A DNA stretch of 64,000 bases, from the NCBI RefSeq assembly GCF_000717055.1, contig NZ_JNXI01000003.1, positions 310,001 through 374,000 on the forward strand, read 5' to 3'. The notes below the pieces were generated by a model that was not told where the DNA came from, made no database searches, and was given only the letters and a program-made list of their open reading frames with translations. Source of the stretch: Streptomyces iakyrus (lineage in GTDB: Bacteria; Actinomycetota; Actinomycetes; Streptomycetales; Streptomycetaceae). Shown one piece after another: positions 62,700-64,000 of the stretch (position 1 is the stretch's first letter; every line of letters starts with the position of its first letter). Position numbers and translations under genes: made by a program.

Positions 62700-63471
62700 C
62701 GCAGCCCACCCCGCCGAGCAGCATGAACACCGGCATCAGCACCTTGAGCTCGACCCAGCTGCCCGCCCGGAACCGCATGGCCTTGGGCGGCCCGATCGGG
62801 TACCAGCGCTTACGGCCGACCGGGATGGGCCACAGGATCGGGCAGCCGGACACCGTGAGCGCGTCCCCGATGTCGTGCACGATCGCGCCCAGCACCACCG
62901 GCAGTCCCAGCCACAGGTACTCCTGGCCCGGCGCCGTGAACAGCCAGTCCGCGCCGTTGCCGGGCTTGTCCAGCACGCCCGCGAGGATCCACGCGGTGGT
63001 CGCCGCCAGCAGCCACACCAGGACCTCGCTGCTGGAGCCGCGCGTCGCCCGCCACAGCAGGCCCTCGATGGCCAGGACCATGTGCACGAAGAGGATCGCG
63101 AGCACGCCCCAGCGGTCGCTGGTGATCGCCACCGCCGAGGTGCCCGCTCCGATCAGCACCGCCCACAGCCAGGTGTGCGTGAGAGTGCGGTGCCCGCCGG
63201 AGCGGCGCGGGTCGCCCTGCTTCTTGGTGGCCTTGTAGACGGCGTACGACAGCTTGTCGACGATCTCGCACAGCCAGCGTGACAGCGGTCCGAAGGACCG
63301 GGAGATGGTGGCCGCCTTGTGGTCGAGGTCGGGGGCGAGGGCGGCTCCGGCGCAGATCAGGGCGCCGACGAAGAGGACCGGCCAGGGCATCGGGTGTCCG
63401 GCCGCCGCGGCGGCCGCACCGACGCCGAGCCAGGCGGCGGCTCCCGACAGTGAGTGTGCTGGTCCCATCAT
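62677..63471 (-). CDS. Membrane-bound metal-dependent hydrolase, YdjM-like
   Basis: 264 residues, about six membrane segments. The family motifs are MMGPAHSLSGAAAWLG near the start, ALAPDLDHKAATISR (metal-binding Asp-His), GGHRTLTHTWLWA (HRxxTH), and LGAIVHDIGDALTVSGCPILWPIP. These histidine/aspartate clusters resemble LexA-regulated YdjM-type hydrolases; substrate unknown. ATG 63471 or 63468 are possible; ATG 63489 gives a slightly longer form. It diverges from the helicase gene. Confidence 0.85.
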   Translation of the reverse strand: MMGPAHSLSGAAAWLGVGAAAAAAGHPMPWPVLFVGALICAGAALAPDLDHKAATISRSFGPLSRWLCEIVDKLSYAVYKATKKQGDPRRSGGHRTLTHTWLWAVLIGAGTSAVAITSDRWGVLAILFVHMVLAIEGLLWRATRGSSSEVLVWLLAATTAWILAGVLDKPGNGADWLFTAPGQEYLWLGLPVVLGAIVHDIGDALTVSGCPILWPIPVGRKRWYPIGPPKAMRFRAGSWVELKVLMPVFMLLGGVGCAAALNVI

Positions 63472-63617
63472 GGCCGCTGCCCGCCCCATTCGTCCTGTGC
63501 CGCTGTCCAGTTGACCGGGCGCGCTGACGTCCCGTCGGCGCCCCAGCGTAGCGTTCGTGATCTTCGAGCCCGCAGCCGATTCCCGCATCGGGCAACGGGC
63601 CAGGCAAGATGGGGGGC

Positions 63618-64000
63618 GTGACCCTCATCGATCAGCTGCCGCGGACCCCCGACCCCGATGCCTTGTACGAAGCCTTCGAGTCGTGGGCCGGCGAGCGGGG
63701 TCTCACGCTCTACCCCCACCAGGAGGAGGCGCTGATCGAGGTGGTCTCCGGCGCGAACGTGATCGTCTCGACGCCCACCGGCTCCGGCAAGAGCATGATC
63801 GCGGCGGGCGCGCACTTCGCGGCCCTGGCCCGGGACGAGGTCACCTTCTACACGGCCCCGATCAAGGCGCTGGTGTCGGAGAAGTTCTTCGAGCTGTGCA
63901 AGATCTTCGGCACCGAGAACGTCGGCATGCTCACCGGCGACGCCTCCGTCAACGCCGACGCCCCCGTCATCTGCTGCACCGCCGAGGTGCTGGCGTCGAT
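63618..64000 (+). CDS. DEAD/DEAH-box RNA helicase, N-terminal part (3' end off the window)
   Basis: The visible 127 residues hold the helicase core start: YPHQEEALIEVVSGANVIVSTPTGSGKSMIA (Q-like motif and motif I), TFYTAPIKALVSEKFFEL (motif Ia), NVGMLTGDASVNADAPVICCTAEVL (motif Ib region). This is the Ski2/Lhr-like DUF3516-containing helicase common in actinobacteria. GTG 63618 is chosen because GGGGGG precedes it at 63611-63616; ATG 63609 is also in frame. The gene continues past 64000. Confidence 0.88.
   Translation, partial: MTLIDQLPRTPDPDALYEAFESWAGERGLTLYPHQEEALIEVVSGANVIVSTPTGSGKSMIAAGAHFAALARDEVTFYTAPIKALVSEKFFELCKIFGTENVGMLTGDASVNADAPVICCTAEVLAS

Overview
The window is high-GC actinobacterial DNA, almost certainly from Streptomyces or a very close relative. 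Evidence: about 70% G+C, many GTG starts, almost no TTA codons, and typical gene families (SpoIIE phosphatases fused to ATPase domains, a large LuxR/LAL regulator, DUF5701 and DUF5709 proteins, an EXXR-less P450, a terpene synthase with a P450). I see no tRNA, rRNA, insertion sequence, integrase or CRISPR array.

Layout. 1-289: end of a metallophosphoesterase. 566-2536: a compact, overlapping three-gene unit of lower GC that encodes a membrane-anchored small GTPase and two unrecognised proteins; this is the best candidate for an undescribed system. 2648-7870: a giant secreted two-catalytic-domain GH43 enzyme. 8195-12639: a small acidic protein, polysaccharide deacetylase, AI-2E-type permease, small acetyltransferase, and a divergent pirin / AhpD-like pair with a perfect inverted repeat between them. 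12697-20618: regulators (MarR, NB-ARC/TPR, AraC, Lrp) mixed with a DUF5701 protein, hydrolase, phosphotransferase and LysE-type exporter. 20711-23113: a PAS/GAF/SpoIIE/ATPase protein. 23120-27604: an SDR divergent from an ATP-grasp plus CocE-type hydrolase operon. 27611-30099: phosphotransferase, DUF779 protein and a decayed GH115 remnant.

30410-35995: a P450 gene with a TTA codon overlapping a terpene synthase whose NSE motif has Pro in place of Asn, followed by a LAL-type regulator. 36196-39589: a secreted CE2-like esterase, an MFS exporter, and a response regulator broken by an in-frame TAG. 39841-46462: an EXXR-less P450, an NDH-like flavoprotein, and a complete ribose-type sugar ABC operon (ATPase, permease, lipoprotein) on the minus strand. 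46542-49655: a second SpoIIE-type phosphatase with a different sensor half.

49729-54624: YjbQ family protein, flavin monooxygenase, MltG, and a MarR / ABC-exporter divergent pair. 54701-57892: dctA with an upstream site matching the Streptomyces Crp consensus, then a secreted PNGase A-like glycoamidase. 58091-61689: a heterodimeric ABC exporter with complementary degenerate ATP sites. 61902-64000: DUF5709, type B ribosomal protein L31, a YdjM-like membrane protein and the start of a DEAD-box helicase.

Themes: carbohydrate and glycan use (GH43, deacetylase, GH115 relic, CE2, sugar ABC, PNGase), bldA-type control (three TTA genes: two regulators and the terpene P450), and gene decay (GH115 fragment, stop-interrupted response regulator). 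All family assignments come from reading motifs by eye; no database search was run.
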